Positions 10,616-23,225 of a stretch of 64,000 nucleotides of DNA are shown here, in pieces (positions within the stretch are counted from its first letter, which is position 1; each line of letters begins with the position of its first letter). The position numbers and the translations under genes were made by a program. The notes beneath the pieces are model-generated. The model was not told the origin of the DNA and searched no databases. It saw only the letters and a list, made by a program, of their open reading frames with translations. The DNA comes from Asterias amurensis (Eukaryota; Echinodermata; Asteroidea; Forcipulatida; Asteriidae). The DNA lies in NCBI RefSeq assembly GCF_032118995.1, contig NC_092648.1:19062450-19126449 (forward strand). Direction: 5' to 3'.

Positions 10616-11547
10616 GTTTCCTCTAGGATAGCTTTCGTTTGACAACCTGTTCAGTAAAATTAATGTTTAGAACACGTCTGTCGTGTCTTTCCCTGTTAAT
10701 TTTGTTTAAGTAAACAAATAAATTAATAAAAAATAAAGCAGTTAATGGTTTGACGTTTTGACCCCATAGATAGGTCTTTCTCGAGTGTTGAATGACAGTA
10801 TAATATAACATCATTAATGTACTTTTAATAAAAATCATTATTATTTACACTTACAGCCTGATTTTCTAAATTCCTGATAAAGTTTTAGAACTTTTATTTA
10901 ACTTGGCTTTTTCAATTCATCAAATAGTAAATATTTTTATTTCATAAAATAGGCTTACATAGGCCTTAAATAATGCAAAGTTTAGACGAGTCAAGATAAA
11001 CATTAGGTGATATATCTAACACTGTAACAACCTTTGGAAAGGGTAAAAAGGAGTAGAACATGTATTTCTCATGCAGGCAGCCTACGACCACGTTGAAACG
11101 GTTCTGAGAAATGTTCGATACGCGATCCAGATTTGAAAAAGAATCATCATTGATTTTTTACCTTCGCTTCGGACGCCTTTCCCTCTGTTTTCAGCCACGA
11201 TCCCGTGTCATTACAGTTTAACACAATGAACTGGTAGATTACATCATTATTTTATCTTGGACGAGTAAAAACAGTCAAATTTCGCGCTCTGCAGATTGCC
11301 GACCTTCGTGTCGCGTGTAAAGAAATTCGTAAAAGTAATCGTCACGTGCGCGCTGTTTACCTTCCCGTCATGCCCTTTCTGATAAATGACGTCATGTGTC
11401 AAAGGTCACGAAGGCACTGACTGATGTTGGCGAGTGCACTATTTATTGAACAACGATGCAATTACCGTTCTGTTTTTACTGATTATACTGTAATTTGTCA
11501 GATTTGAACATTTTTCTGGGAAGGTGTGTCTTCCTTACAAAACAAAG
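10616..11547. promoter_or_regulatory. Divergent CATSPER1 / alpha-SNAP promoter region
   Basis: About 930 bp separate the two start codons, which face away from each other. The alpha-SNAP-proximal half (11100-11500) is richer in CG and holds an E-box (CACGTG, 11343-11348) and a perfect CRE palindrome. The CATSPER1-proximal half is AT-rich and could contain an upstream non-coding or coding exon. Confidence 0.6.
11387..11394. promoter_or_regulatory. CRE palindrome TGACGTCA
   Basis: A perfect cAMP response element consensus lies about 155 bp upstream of the alpha-SNAP ATG. CREB/CREM family factors bind this site; use here is inferred. Confidence 0.55.
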
Positions 11548-14500
11548 ATGGCAGAAAACGAGGCAAAAGGGAAGGCTTTACTGGATGAAGCTGACAGGAA
11601 ATTAAAATCGGCGACAGGATTTTTCGGAAATCTTTTCGGGTATGTTACTCACTGTATCAGGTATCCATCACGCCATTGGCTGTGTGACACCCACTTGACC
11701 ACTGTGTTGTGTTGTCGCTGGCTTAAAAACACTGCTCAGCATCAACACAGCCTCACACTTTTTTTGTGGAAAAGTGTCCGTGTGGCGCCACCACTTTTTC
11801 ATTCGATATGAAATAATCTAGTATCTAATTTACCTCACCCTCATTTGAGATAGGCCCTATCCCTTTTTTTTTGTAAATTAAAAATGAGTGAAAAAGTGGT
11901 GGTGCCACAGTAATATTATTAAATATTAGTAACCTGGTGTCATGTGTTTTCAGTAGGATAATAGGAAACCAATCTATGATATTTTCTCTTTAATGTACAC
12001 CTAACATTTATTACGCATCGGAATTTATCACAGTATGCAGTAAATAAAATTTAAATTTTTTTTTGTCATTTTCACTCAACCAATGGGGAGAGGTTGATGG
12101 TATAAAACATTGTGAGAAACGGCTCCCTCTGAAGTGACATAGTTTTCGAGAAAGAAGTAATTTTCTATGAATTTGATTTCGAGACCTCAGATTTAGAATT
12201 TGAGGTCTCGAAATCAACCATCTTAAAGCACACAACTTCGTGTGACAAGGGTGTTTTTTCTTTCATAATTATCTCGCAACCAGGACGACCAATCGAGCTC
12301 AATTTTTCACAGGTTTGTTATTTAATGCACTATAGACCCCTTTACAAATAGGAAAAAACAATGATTCTCGAATAGGATGCGATGTTTTGGGATGTTCGTC
12401 TCGCTTAAAACGTGCATAGCTTACTTGCAACTCTCCCAAAATGCATCATAATCACCACTTGCGGCCTATCTGTAAAGGGGTCTATGTGATGTTGAGATAC
12501 ACCAAGAGAGAATACTGGTCTTTGACATTTACCAACAGTGTCCAGTGTCTTTAAGAAATGTGTTGTCTGCCTCTGCGGTCTAGCCATACCTATCCTGGTC
12601 ATAGGAAGAGTCTGATTAACAGATTCAGCTTTGTGTTATGCTCTATATGCATAGGGTAAGGCTCTATAGAATAGCCATGTATCTGCACAAAACTCTCAAT
12701 ACAGAAGAGACCATATCTTGTGTTTCTATTTTGAAATTTTGCACTGACTGATAAGGGAATTTTAAAGACACTGAACACTATTGGTAATTGTCAAAGACCA
12801 GTCTTCTCACTTGGTGTATCTCATCATATACATAAAATAACAAATCTGTGAACATTTGAGCTCAATCGGTTGTAGAAGTTGCGAGATAATAATGAAAGAA
12901 AAATAACCTTTGTCACACGAAGTTGTGTGCATTTAGATGGTTTATTTCGAGACCTCAAGTTCTAAATCTGAGGTCTCTAAATCAAATTCGTGGAAAATTA
13001 CTTCTTTCTTAAAAACTATGGCACTTCAGAGGGAGCCGTTTCTCACAATGTTTTATACCATCAACCTCTCCCCATTACTCGTCACCAAGAAAGGTTTTAT
13101 GCCAATAATTGTTTTGAGTAATTACCAATAGTGTCCACTGCCTTTAAGTATTTGCCAAACTGCAGACCGCGCTGCTAATTTAATTTTAACAAATTTTTTA
13201 CTTTGATTTCTCCTTTAATTTTCATGGAGGCATGAAAATAATTATGTATCAGAATTTAATTGAATGTCGGGTTTCGCAAGTTGCACATTTTATGTCAAAA
13301 TGCAACATTCGACTTTCAATATGAGTAGAAAAGTGGCAGTGATATAGAAGTATACATCATTTTCCCTCCGCATTTTAGAAGTCAGTCGAGAAGTAGGTTT
13401 TACTAAGTTTTAACCACATTGATATGACATGTCCAGGTTGTACTTCTGAAAACTATTTATGATTCTAGAAGTATCCAGGCTGGGGATGCTTGTATTGTAG
13501 TAGCCACACAGTCCAGCACAGCTAAAGTAATGATGAACGTAACACTCCGTTATCCCGACGGTCGCAGCGACCACCGCTAGGAGGATGGAGGGTTACGATC
13601 ATCGCAAATAGCACAGCTAGAGATTACATTTTTCAGCAGCCGGTCATCAGAACATAAACACCGTATGCTTCTTAACAATTATGTTTTACTTTTTCTTGCA
13701 GTGGTTCTCAGAAGCAGGAAGATGCCTGTGAATTGTACAGTAGAGCAGCAAACATGTTCAAAATGGCCAAGAAATGGAATGGTAAATAATGATGTTAAAA
13801 TCTTGAAAAAAGTCAACACCATTGATGAAGTATTAAATCTAAAGAGGGGCATACCTTTGATATTTACTCCAAAAATTAATGACCATAAAAACTTACTTAG
13901 ATTGAGGGCACCAAGGCCAGAAGCAGGGCAACGAAGGCCCTGGCCTAAGTGTAATTCCAGGCCACCATTACAGGTCTCACACTCTTCAGTCTCCTGATGA
14001 TGACTGGAGCAAGCTAGTTGAAACACTGAGACCAGTTAAGAACTCACTCGGCAGCAGTGAAAACAAAAGTAGAAGTAGTAGTCCCAGCCGCTTTTCCTAC
14101 CTTCTACCCAGGTAAAATGTAGTAGATAATTAGCAAGTCAGCTTTTTTTAAGAACCAAGTAGTCTCCCGAATTTCAAAATTTACTCTGCTGCAGTAGAAT
14201 AAAAAGCCAGACCTATTAGTTCCCAGAGAACAAAAATCTACCCGGCAAAGTAGATAGTATAATAATACACAATCCCTAAGGTGTTACCACAAACCGGATA
14301 TAACATTGATACCTCAACATGCATTGCCCTGAAAAAATATGCAAACTAATATTATTTTTATAATGTATCCATATTGCAGATGCAGGTAAAGCATTCTGCA
14401 GTTGTGCTGAGATTCAACTTCGTCTGGAGTCCAGGCACGAGGCAGCCACAAGCTATGTGAATGCTGGAAACTGCTTTAAGAAGAGTGACCCACAGGGTAA

Positions 14501-17500
14501 GTAATGCAGGCTTGCTTCTTTGTTTAGAGTTGATCTTAAGGTATTCACCGAGAACCCCCTTAAAATAACGGGAGGTTATGGTTTACCTTGGTTAATTACT
14601 GCAAAAATTTAAAGCCATTGGACCCTTTTGGTAAACAGTATTGTCCAAGGCCCACACTTCGTGTATCACAACTTCTATATGAAATAACAAACCTGTGGAA
14701 ATTTAGGCTCAATCGGTCATCGGAGTCGGGAGAAAATAACGGGAAAACCCACCCTTGTATCCGCACAATTCGCCATGTCATGACATGTGTTTAAAATAAA
14801 TCCATAATTCTCGATATCGAGAATTGATATTGTTTTACTGTTTTCTCAAAAAGTTAAGAATTTTACGGAATAATATTTCAAGAGAAGTCTTTCACCACTA
14901 CCTTCTGTAAACCCTGTAAGTCATGTGTAAATCTGTGAACTTTTTTTTCTTCTCTGTACCGAAAGGGTCCAATGGCTTTAAACGACCATAAAAACTTATT
15001 TGGTAAGAAGCAGCTTTTGAAAATGTGTAACATTTTGAGAAACGGTTCCCTTCTCAGGAATAAGGTTTTAGATGGTACTGTTAATTTTTTTGGCATCGGG
15101 GATAAAAAATATCGTTTGATTTTTACCCTTACATCGATGTGTATGAAGCACTGTTATACTCAGTACTTTCCCAAGTTCTGTGAACATCCACTAAATCACT
15201 GCCCGCTGCTCAGTCTTTTCGACTTGCTTGCCTTCGGGATAGCTCGTTGGTCTATTGGCAAGACATCTGCTCTAGCAATGTAAAGGTCGTGGGCTCGAAT
15301 CCCACCCGAGTGATTTGCCGGTGAATATTTTCACAGAACTTGGGGAAAGAGTAACTGAGTATACAGTGCTTAATACATATTGGTGTCAGGGTAGAACCAA
15401 ACTAGATGTCAAGAAGTTGAGGTGCTTGACGAAGACAAAATTACATGATGTTGTGACGATATTTTAGTTTTTATTTTTTTTTTCTTCTCATTGTAGAAGG
15501 TGTCAAAGTACTCTTGAGAGCAATTGAAATCTACATCGACATGGGACGATTCACCATCGCTGCTAAGCATCACATCTCAATTGCGGAAATCTACGAGAAC
15601 GAGATGGTTGACCTCGAGAAATCTGTTGAGAACTATGAGAGGGCAGCAGACTACTACAAAGGGGAGGAGTCAAACAGGTAGGAATCAGATCGGGGAAGGG
15701 GGGGTAAGGACTGGTTGGCTTGCTTTGGAAGAGTTAAAACATGGTGTTTTTAAATGTGTGGGCGCTCTACCAACTGAGCTATCTAGACCTATGTTGGCGG
15801 TCTCCTTATGTTGTCAATATCTTTGTTCGTGTGGCCAGTTAGAAGCCATACAACCATTAACTGCTGTGTAGCCAGGGATCACACCCTAGTTTACGATACA
15901 CCCTGGGAACAGCAGCCAGGGGATCACTTAAAGGGGATGTGACTTTTTATTTCAAATATCAGTTAATAAACCACAAGGGAAACTGACTTGGTGGATTCAT
16001 TAGTAATTTGGGGTTGAGTTTAATACATGTTAAATTTGCATAGGGGATAAAGAATTATTTTCATTTTGGGTTTTTACCCATACATGGGTTATACACCGAT
16101 GTGTGTTATCACTGTATACTCAGTACTTTCCCAATTTCTGTGAACAAAATCACAGGCATGTTAGTCAGGTGGGGTTCCCACTCACGACCTTTGCAATTCT
16201 ATTGCAGTGTCATACCAACTTTGGGCTGAACAAAGAAAGTGTCTGGTCAGAACTCGGTTTCCCTTTGTGGTTTATTACTTGATAATTAAAATTTTAAGCA
16301 GACTTTATTAAATGTTGCTCTCTATTTTGTTATACTTTCAGCTCTGCTAACAAGTGCTTACTGAAAGTAGCAATGTATGCTGCACAGTTGGAAGACTACG
16401 CAAAAGCCACAGAAATCTACGAGGAGGTTGCCAAAACCTCCATGGAAAACCCACTGCTCAAATACAGTGCTAAAGACTACTTCTTCAAGGTAAGTGGTTC
16501 AATAGGTGTGATGTTCCTTGAGGTTGCACTTTGCCTCATCGTGGTGTTCCGTGGTGTTTTGTCGAAGCTCCCATAGAAGCAATTGGCTACTGGAGTCATA
16601 ATGGGTGTTCAGTGTAAACAAACCAAGCAAGCGATGCGTAGTGTGCATGGAAAAGCATTGCTGTTTCTAAGGGCTTTTGCCATTATGTGCGGAAGAAGCC
16701 ATGCTTGAATACGCGCACTGGGCGTGGCTGTTTGGTTTGTTTACATTGTTTACCCACCTATGAATCAAGTGACTTGTTGGACCGTATTTTTTCAAAATTC
16801 TGAAAAGTCTCTCCTAAGATTTTATTGCATTTATCACTTCTTTTGCTTTTCACTGTATTTATTGAAGCCATAAGGCCATGTCACGTGAGGTAATTTACTG
16901 GCAACCAGTTCCAGGCAATCTCTGATAAGTAAATTCATTCACATTTCAATGTTCTCATTATTTTTCTGGGGATAGTGAGTTTTTTGTTGTGTTACTGAAC
17001 TGTTAGCTTTTGCATATGCACAAGTGGTTGCCTCCAAAATTTCCCAATGTGACATGGCCTTAAACCAATTTGTCTAAACCCCTCATACTGTCGGGGAGAT
17101 TTTGCCTCAGCGATTGTGGTGGATTCTTAATTGCAATTCCCCATAAACAGATTCCCTTTCCTTGCACCTTATACCTTCTTTTTATGTTTGATAAGTTTGT
17201 ATGATTGATATGTTTTTATGAATGATGTTTATACTGACTTACTGAAACAACTTGCTGATCGTTTAAAATGTATCTTATTGTTTCTCTTGAGTCTTTAAGA
17301 TTGCCTGAAATGTTCATGTACTATTGATCACTTTGTGTATTATATGATTGTACTGTACACGTGCCAGCAGTGTCGATGTCAAGGCTGACAGACATGGTGC
17401 ATTATAAATGCTCACTATTATTATTTTTATTACGTACATTTATTGCTGTTAATATTGTTAATGATGTCTTTCACTGAGACCCATTGGTACCTGTGCTTGT

Positions 17501-19499
17501 CACTGAATGGACCAGCCAGTGTTACAAGCAAGGAACCTAGTACACACTATGTAGAAGGGGATTTCTGTGTTACTGGCATGCTTTGATGATATTTGTCACT
17601 TTGCCTGGTAGTCTCTGATGGTGTGATAACAGATACCCCGTTTAATATTTCTTTCAGAGATAGTTTACACCACTTACACAGAGTTGCCTTTAAAAGCAAC
17701 ACAAATATATGCCAATAATTTGTTGGTACCAGTACAAGGTACCAGTCACAGATTGATGCTGCATGGTATTTTGGCTGGTAACCTTATTCTGCTAAGCATA
17801 ATTTTGTTGTGCTTAGCTACTTTGTGTGCTTAACCAGCTTCATGAAATTTGGCCCTCTTGTAAAAGCTGTGTCATGTGTCATTTGCCAATTTGAATGAAT
17901 AATTTATTGATTAATTTAAGTCAAGGAATTAGTCAAGGTCTTTTAGTGTGTTTATTTTTTTGCCTGTTTCATTTTAACTAATTACCTTTCTCATTTTAAT
18001 GAATTATTGAATATTATTAATTTTATGATGAAGTGTATTGCTGTTATTGTTACCATTTGTTTTTACATTCTTCCTTTTCGCACTCCTTTTAGTAGTTAAA
18101 AGGTTTCACGTTTTTTTAAAGGGGGTCAGGAATTTTTTATGTTTTATTTTTAAGGTATGCTTTGATTGTCTTCTTGTTTTACATAATTAATTCTGTAAAG
18201 TACCTCAAGCATAATGTAGTTCTAGGCTTATTTCTGCGCTATATGAATACCATTGTTATTCTTAAAAGTCTAGGAATAGAGAGTGTTAAATCACCTTGGG
18301 TATTAACTTGCTAAATTATCTCTTGGGGACATCTTCACTGATACTAACCCCAAGTCCCTATTCTCTCTACACAGGCTGCTTTATGTCATATGTGTGTAGA
18401 TGTGCTGAATGCCCAGCTTGCTGTGGAGAAATATGATAAGATGTTCCCAGCGTTCACCGACAGTAGAGAACATAAACTCCTCCTTGTGAGTATCAGTAAC
18501 ATCAATTAAATAATGAGTAACTCACATAAAATGCAGGGCTCAAAATTGGGGGGAGTGGGGGAATCCGCAAGACCGTAGGGCTTGTATCATTTCATTGTGT
18601 CTCATAAAATTATTATTCTTGTAGTTCTTTATATATCTTTGTTCAGTAGACTGTTCAGTAGACATTATTTAAAGCTACTTGTACACATACATTTTGCAAT
18701 GAAGAAATAAAAATTGAATTGAATTGAAAATATTTTTCTGCACCCGAATTGTTTTCACGAAACCAGAATCAAAATGATAATTTTTGTTTTAAATCTCATT
18801 GTCTTATGGATAAGTATACTTCAATACTCAGACCATGATCAGACTTAAGGTCAACATTTGGACCTCTTAAAAAAGGGGGTATATTTTAAAGATATTACAA
18901 ATTGAGGTATTCATTCTCAATTGAAAAAAGACTGATGGATAACATTGTCTGTTTATTTTTGTCTTGACAGAAACTATTGGATGCCATTGAAGACCAAAAC
19001 GTTGACAACTACACCGAAGCAGTAAGTATAGGTTCTATTGATTGAAATCAAATAATTGTGAAAATCAATTATAACTTGTTTTTTCTTATAACAGGTCTGC
19101 AAAAAACATAGTTAAGGTGTTTGCTGGGTCTTAAGCAGTTTATGTAAAATTGGCTAGAACCTGTGTAATTGCTGATCACTATTTTTGTGCGCCTAACGAG
19201 CATGTCTACTTAGCAGCTTCTTCAACTTTTTCATGAGCTCACTAACTGCCCGTCTTCGAGCAAATAGCCCCAGAATTCAAATAGGTTTGGTTTTCAAATG
19301 TGACTAACTTCAAGACTACTTTCATCATTTGAGTGACACCATTTCAAAGTCCTAGTAGTTGTCATTCTCATTTACATAAATAATTGTGATTGGTCCACAG
19401 GTGAAAGATTATGATTCCATCTCCCGATTGGACCAATGGCTGACCACCATTATGTTAAGGATTAAGAAGAGTATTAATGAAGATCCTGATCTACGGTAA
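11548..19499 (+). CDS. NAPA: Alpha-SNAP (NSF attachment protein)
   Basis: It is the adaptor that recruits NSF to SNARE complexes and stimulates their ATP-driven disassembly on cytosolic membrane faces. Eight exons: 11548-11639, 13702-13781, 14380-14496, 15497-15677, 16342-16489, 18375-18485, 18971-19021, 19401-19499. All borders are GT/AG, phases agree throughout and the product is 292 residues against 295 in human alpha-SNAP. Seen: the N-terminal hydrophobic membrane-attachment loop FFGNLFG at 25-31; [63 protein letters not shown]. It ends PDLR, keeping the penultimate leucine that in mammals is needed to activate NSF. It is head-to-head with CATSPER1. The helical TPR-like repeat fold is inferred from the family. 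Beta-SNAP is an alternative name, because invertebrates usually have one alpha/beta gene. Confidence 0.97.
12040..12554 (-). mobile_element. TTAA MITE family 1, inverted, with nested insert
   Basis: In minus orientation, the terminal repeat ends AGTGTCT-TTAA at 12554. The body carries the GGTCTCGAAATC hairpin and ATTATCTCGCAA. It is split by a short inverted-repeat element at 12331-12484; the left terminus is eroded. Confidence 0.75.
12331..12484. mobile_element. Short nested inverted-repeat element
   Basis: About 154 bp bounded by terminal inverted repeats ATAGACCCCTTTACAAATAG and its complement with one mismatch. It interrupts an older MITE exactly where the uninterrupted copies read through, so its borders are well defined. 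TA may be the target duplication. Confidence 0.75.
12772..13147 (+). mobile_element. TTAA MITE family 1, intact ends
   Basis: It runs from TTAA-AGACACTGAACAC to GTGTCCACTGCCT-TTAA, with TTAA on both sides and an internal hairpin around 12950-12985 (GAGACCTCA and TGAGGTCTC). It is the best-preserved copy in the window. Confidence 0.8.
13985..14320 (+). mobile_element. Foldback-family repeat copy
   Basis: CTCCTGATGATGACT, AGTAGTCCCAGC, AGTCTCCCGAA and GGTGTTACC blocks occur in the same order as in the element at 43644-44034. One terminus ends in TTGATACCTCAACATGC, which is the complement of the start of the other copy. Confidence 0.65.
14609..14981 (+). mobile_element. TTAA MITE family 2, copy 1
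   Basis: TTAA-AGCCATTGGACCC at the left and GGGTCCAATGGCT-TTAA at the right give about 25-bp terminal inverted repeats with TTAA on both sides. The interior has no coding capacity. It lies in alpha-SNAP intron 3. Sister copies are at 30611 and 39271. Confidence 0.85.
15065..15400. mobile_element. Inverted pair of family-A SINE pieces
   Basis: A minus-oriented SINE tail (15065-15180, ACTCAGTACTTTCCC) is followed by a plus-oriented copy (15232-15400) with A-box TTGGTCTATTGGCAAGAC and B box GGCTCGAATCCCACCC. Both lie in alpha-SNAP intron 3. Confidence 0.65.
16040..16230 (-). mobile_element. tRNA-derived SINE, family A
   Basis: Minus-strand copy with TATACTCAGTACTTTCCC, CACAGGCATGTTA and a mutated B box (TCGTGAGTGGGAACCCC on the complement). 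It lies in alpha-SNAP intron 4. Confidence 0.65.
16490..18374. other. Alpha-SNAP intron 5
   Basis: 1.9 kb without recognised exons. It has a LINE-like tail near 17390-17440 (GCATTATAAATGC then ATTATTATT) and a fragment of the GCTTA-rich palindromic repeat near 17740-17860. Confidence 0.6.
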
Positions 19500-21536
19500 T
19501 CTTACTGCAGCAACTCCTCCAGCGGATTTAAAGATAAGCCCCTTTTGATCTCTGTAAAAAGAAACAAAATTATACATTTAAGATCAGAATACTGTAATAT
19601 TAAGTGGACGATGATTCTCTAGATGTTAGTGATGCTCACAGTCATTGTTTACATCAATAATACCATTGAAAGTCAATGATTTGCTTTTATACTTTTTCTT
19701 CTCTTCGTGTCGCGGTCATTTTTAATGTGTCAGTTCCTCAAAATTAGTTACTCCTTTTAGATGAATTCAAAGTAGATTGACAATCGTCGATAGTATTTAT
19801 TATGATTCATATTGATGTATAATGTGCGGAGGTGAGGTTTTGTAATCGGGGCTCAAATTCTTTGAGGGGGAAAATCCCTAAGACTGCAGGGGCTTGTAGC
19901 TCAAAAGTTTTGCTGAATCAAAACTTCTTTTTACAAAACCAGGTGCAAAATGAGTTGAACAAGCACTAAAAGAAGATCTATCAAATTTGTCACGCTACTG
20001 CGGTACTCGACAGGAATCGAAAGATATCAGATTCATTGTATATTACAAGATACTACACAATAAGGTTTATCGGGATTCAAAACCACAATGCGTTATGGGT
20101 AAGCAGATGGGGCATTTGCTACCGCGGTGTATGTTGTCATGCACGATGTGCGCACACATGGCCTATATCTTCGTGTGGGTTCAACAGCGCCCTCTCTTGA
20201 TATTTTGCTATTCACGATAAACCTTTTGAGGTATTACTATTGTTAGTAAATTAAAAAACGCATGACCACCTCGGGCTTATCCTGTTGTGATTTTATTGAC
20301 CCAACTAGTCTCAGGCCTGGGATCCAGTGTTAATTTCGGGCTCTGCTACGAGATACCATCAACTCATACCACCTCACATAAAGGCATTTCCTTCTGCACT
20401 CCTTTGAATCGCCCAAAAGTCGTGTAGCTTAACTGGTATTACTTGTTGAACATTCAGGAGTTTATGCCTGGCACTTCTTTTCAGTTGAATAACGCTGTAT
20501 TTACTTGTTGGACATTCAGGAGGTTGTGGCTGGCCTTTTTTCAGTTTAATCACACTGTATTATACACATATTTTATGCACCATAAATCTAATTGGTTTTA
20601 TCTGACAGCTTTAACATTTTCCCCACCATGCATCAATTTCAAATTATGCTCATTTGACAAATTGCATCACATTTGCATGTTCTGATTGCAAAATGTTTAT
20701 TAAAATTCCTTGTGACATTCTTTCTCCCACAAAAACAATTCTTTATCTGTCAGGATACACTTTATAAAATAAAAAAATCTTCTTCAGAGATGGAAATGTT
20801 CAAGAGCATTTTAATTGTAGTTGATTACATTTGGTCATAGTCTTGAAGACAAATTTTCCTTCAACTCCTTTACGAAGCTGTTTAAATATTTACCTAAAAC
20901 GGCTTCAGTCCTGTTTATTAGATTGATAATGATAGATTCACGTTTGTACAAAACCAAAGCTATAAATGTAATATTTACACAACCTGTAAAATAAGTAAAC
21001 AAATAAAATGATCACCCAGTTTGTAAGTTATGAGAATTTGATTTTTTGCCATTATATAAGAAAAAGAACATGTACATTTTTTGTTTATGTACTTATGTGA
21101 GTGTTCCCATCCAAATAATCTCTGATTGATATTTTGATATAAGTGCTTGGTAGAGTAAAGTTGCTTCTCAAAGAAACTTTTCAATAGGAGAACGAGGGTA
21201 ACAACCAAGCTGTCTCCATATTGGATTTTTGTTTAAACTAATAATGAACGCTTTTGTAGCACTGGTACCTGGCAGTTTTGACACTTGTGCCATTCATGTA
21301 TGAATGTAAATACTCCTAGTCACTGGGCCATTTATTTCATTCCCTTGAAAGGAGTTTACAGCCTGTACTGCTAAGTACATGTATGTAGCGCACCAAGCTA
21401 AATCAAACAACAGAACCATCTCTGCCCTCACAGGTACCCATTTACCCCTGGGTGAAAAGAAGCAATTACAAAGTTGGGTGTCTAATGACTTAACTACCAG
21501 AACTTGAGTCCAGTGCACTAGACCGCCTGGCTAGTG

Positions 21537-21956
21537 GTGTGCGGTAACTTGGTCATAGTTAACGGTGGGATGCGGTAACTTGGTCATATTTAACAGTGGA
21601 ATGCGGTAACTTGGTCAAAGTTAACAGTGGGATGCGGTAACTTGGTCAAAGTTAACAGTTGGATGCGGTTACTTGGTCAAAGTTAACAGTGGGATGCGGT
21701 AACTTGGTCAAAGTAAACAGTGGGATGCGGTAACTTGGTCAAAGTAAACAGTGGGATGCGGTAACTTGTTCAAAGTAAACAGTGGGATGCGGTAACTTAG
21801 TCAAAGTAAACAGTGGGATGCATTAACTTGGTCAAAGTAAACAGTGGGATGCGGTAACTTGGTCAAAGTTTACAGTGGGATGCCGTAACTTAGTCATAGT
21901 TAACAGAGGGATGCTGTAACTTGGTCAAAGTTAGCAGGGGATGTGGTAACTTGGTC
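21537..21956. repeat. 31-bp minisatellite, about 14 copies
   Basis: The consensus begins TGCGGTAACTTGGTCAAAGT, continues TAACAGTGGGA, and repeats at a regular 31-nt step. Units differ by a few substitutions (TTAACA/TAAACA). There are no unique spacers, so it is not a CRISPR array. Confidence 0.95.
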
Positions 21957-22410
21957 GCTTTACATGTCGCTTGAATTCAGCTTTGTGTTCTTTTGCTACA
22001 TGTGCCCCCCCCCCCTTCAAATAGGTTTTGAAATAAAAATCATTCCTTGTTTGTTTCCGTTAGAAACTGTATTCAAGAAATTTTTAAATCTATTTGAAAA
22101 AAGTTTGCTCAATATAGTAAGCATTTCAGAACAAAGTTGTGGTGTTGTAGTAAATGTGAGTTAATCATATACTTGTAATTTATATTGAATCATCAGAACA
22201 TTTGTCTGTTGAATTTTATTGTAATGGTTTGCATGTTTTCTTGTCGAGAAGGAAGTATTAATCAATATAAACCAGGGTTGAATATGAAATGCAATATTAA
22301 ATCCTTATATTATTCAAAAACTAATTATGTAGCTTTCTTTTCTCTTATTCTGATTTAGTGAGTACAAGGCTGTAGTATTATTATGCGAGGCGTGCTCCAG
22401 TTTTAATGCC

Positions 22411-22423
22411 CCCCCCCCCCCCC
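22411..22423. repeat. Poly-C tract
   Basis: A run of more than ten C; a similar run lies near 22005-22015. Simple repeat. Confidence 0.8.
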
Positions 22424-22559
22424 GCCACCCAGGCATTGTAGTCTACATAGGAACATAGTTTTAATAGTTTTAATCAATGAGGGTGCTTTTTTATCCATCA
22501 TTCTAACGCAGACAGGAAATATGACAAAAACTGATGGTGGAACCAGGCAGCCTGAACAC

Positions 22560-22710
22560 ATCAGTAACATCAGTCAATTGCAAAGGTCATGGGTTCGAAT
22601 CCCACCCGAGTAACATGTCTGTGATATTTTTTCGCAGGACTCGGTGAAGTACTGAGTATACAGTGCTAACACACATCGGTGTATGGGTAAACACAAAAAT
22701 TAATATCAGT
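22560..22710 (+). mobile_element. tRNA-derived SINE, family A (partial)
   Basis: It has B box GGGTTCGAATCCCACCCGAG, then ACTGAGTATACAGTGCTAAC and ACATCGGTGTATGGGTAAA, matching the family-A tail. The A-box half is degraded. Confidence 0.75.
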
Positions 22711-23056
22711 AACGTGTGTTTACCAAAGTTTTGATTGGAGGTGAATTTAAATATGAAGTTGATAGAGTGGAAATATTGTTCAATCTTGCCTTTTTAAAGT
22801 TACTTTGATTTTCCCTGATTAGCTTTAGAACAGTAAGTGTTTTTCAATTCATACTCTATTTATTCTGTTGATTGTAACTATCAGTTACCAATTATTAAAT
22901 TTCATCAATTTTTCTTTAAACTTTGTATCACTTTTATAAGTAGAAGTTTGTTACACAGTACACAAAACGTTCTTGGCCACTGTCATAGTTAACCCAAGAG
23001 CTTAACACCAATATTGTGTTCATGGTTGCTGGGTGTACCAGAAGGTACATCTTTAT

Positions 23057-23225
23057 AGTTCAGGTTGGTGTAGTGGTGTCTTGCCTCGCTTTCCACCTCT
23101 GGACCGAGGTTCGAATCCCACCGGGGGCACTATGTGGATTGGGTTTTCAGCCCCTACTTGACTGCATGGGTTTTCCCTGGAATATTCTTGGGGTTTCCTC
23201 CAAAGTCTAAAACTGAGAATTTCTT
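23057..23225 (+). mobile_element. tRNA-derived SINE, family B
   Basis: GGTTGGTGTAGTGGTGTCTT (A box), CTCGCTTTCCACCTCTGGACC, then B box GGTTCGAATCCCACCGG, followed by the GGGTTTTCCC-rich body. It is the cleanest family-B copy here. Confidence 0.8.

Larger units (their letters stand above)
11640..13701. other. Alpha-SNAP intron 1, repeat-rich
   Basis: It holds two family-1 TTAA MITEs, one of them interrupted by another short element, plus ordinary AT-rich sequence. No exon was recognised. Confidence 0.8.
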
